Under the pieces are notes generated by a model, which saw only the letters and a list, made by a program, of their open reading frames with translations, was not told the DNA's origin and did not search any database. From positions 1-17,987 of the forward strand of contig JAZUIB010000013.1 in the NCBI GenBank assembly GCA_045642025.1: a stretch of DNA of 17,987 nt, read 5' to 3'. The stretch is from Equadaptatus sp045642025 (lineage in GTDB: Bacteria > Synergistota > Synergistia > Synergistales > Synergistaceae). A program made the position numbers and the translations under genes. Of the stretch, positions 17,963 through 17,987 are shown in pieces (position 1 is the first letter of the stretch; the number at the start of each line of letters is the position of its first letter).

Positions 17963-17987
17963 TAATAACTAAACATTCAAATTCGCC

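Noticed and set aside
17787..17970. Minus-strand frame of about 60 codons running through the repeats and the terminator hairpin
   Set aside because: It has no ribosome site, starts only at a TTG, and reads across a clear terminator; treated as chance.
16461..17987. tRNA-Leu as an integration site for the accessory region
   Set aside because: The accessory ORFs lie on the 5' side of the tRNA, whereas integrases normally use the 3' end, and no repeat of the tRNA 3' end or integrase gene is present.

Overview
The window reads as the chromosome of a diderm (outer-membrane) anaerobe of moderate GC. It carries an Lpt lipopolysaccharide-export pair (LptC and an LptD-type barrel) beside Rho, CTP synthase and D-Ala-D-Ala ligase. 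My best guess is Synergistota, with a diderm Firmicute (Negativicutes-like) as the main alternative; this rests on gene content and style only. Several control elements look Firmicute-like: a T-box leader, a site fitting the Gram-positive LexA box, and a near-Rex palindrome. Layout: positions 1-337 are a non-coding, probably divergent promoter region. Positions 338-11087 hold a co-directional + strand run: comF, a membrane-anchored protein with a Lys/Ala/Pro repeat tail, rho with three AT-hook-like motifs, a LysM/M23 peptidoglycan hydrolase, pyrG, an exported conserved protein with a glycine-zipper segment, lptC, lptD and ddl. The run ends at a strong bidirectional terminator shared with the convergent gene greA (minus strand). 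From about 11732 to 16280 lies a threonine-branch operon: promoter, complete T-box leader with terminator and antiterminator, then thrC-thrB-lysC-asd, each gene overlapping the next by 1 to 4 bases. From 16280 the window turns accessory. It has a tRNA-Leu(CAG) gene with its own promoter and terminator, a truncated HTH-like fragment, two small orphan ORFs, and at the right edge a cluster of three related repeats, one of which fits the LexA-box consensus. How the genes work together: the first operon joins envelope building (peptidoglycan precursor synthesis by Ddl, peptidoglycan cutting by the M23 protein, lipopolysaccharide export by LptC/LptD) to CTP supply and transcription termination. The second makes threonine from aspartate (LysC, Asd, ThrB, ThrC; homoserine dehydrogenase is not here) and is read out by uncharged tRNA-Thr through the T-box. 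The most unusual observation is in PyrG. The glutaminase nucleophile Cys is replaced by Ser (GISLGMQ instead of GICLGMQ), and the oxyanion-loop motif PGGFG reads AGDTE. The synthase half and the His/Glu of the triad remain. This suggests a CTP synthase that uses free ammonia rather than glutamine, which would suit an amino-acid-fermenting, ammonia-rich lifestyle. A second notable point is a well-placed internal ribosome site in lysC at Met246, which predicts a separate regulatory beta subunit as in Bacillus subtilis aspartokinase II.
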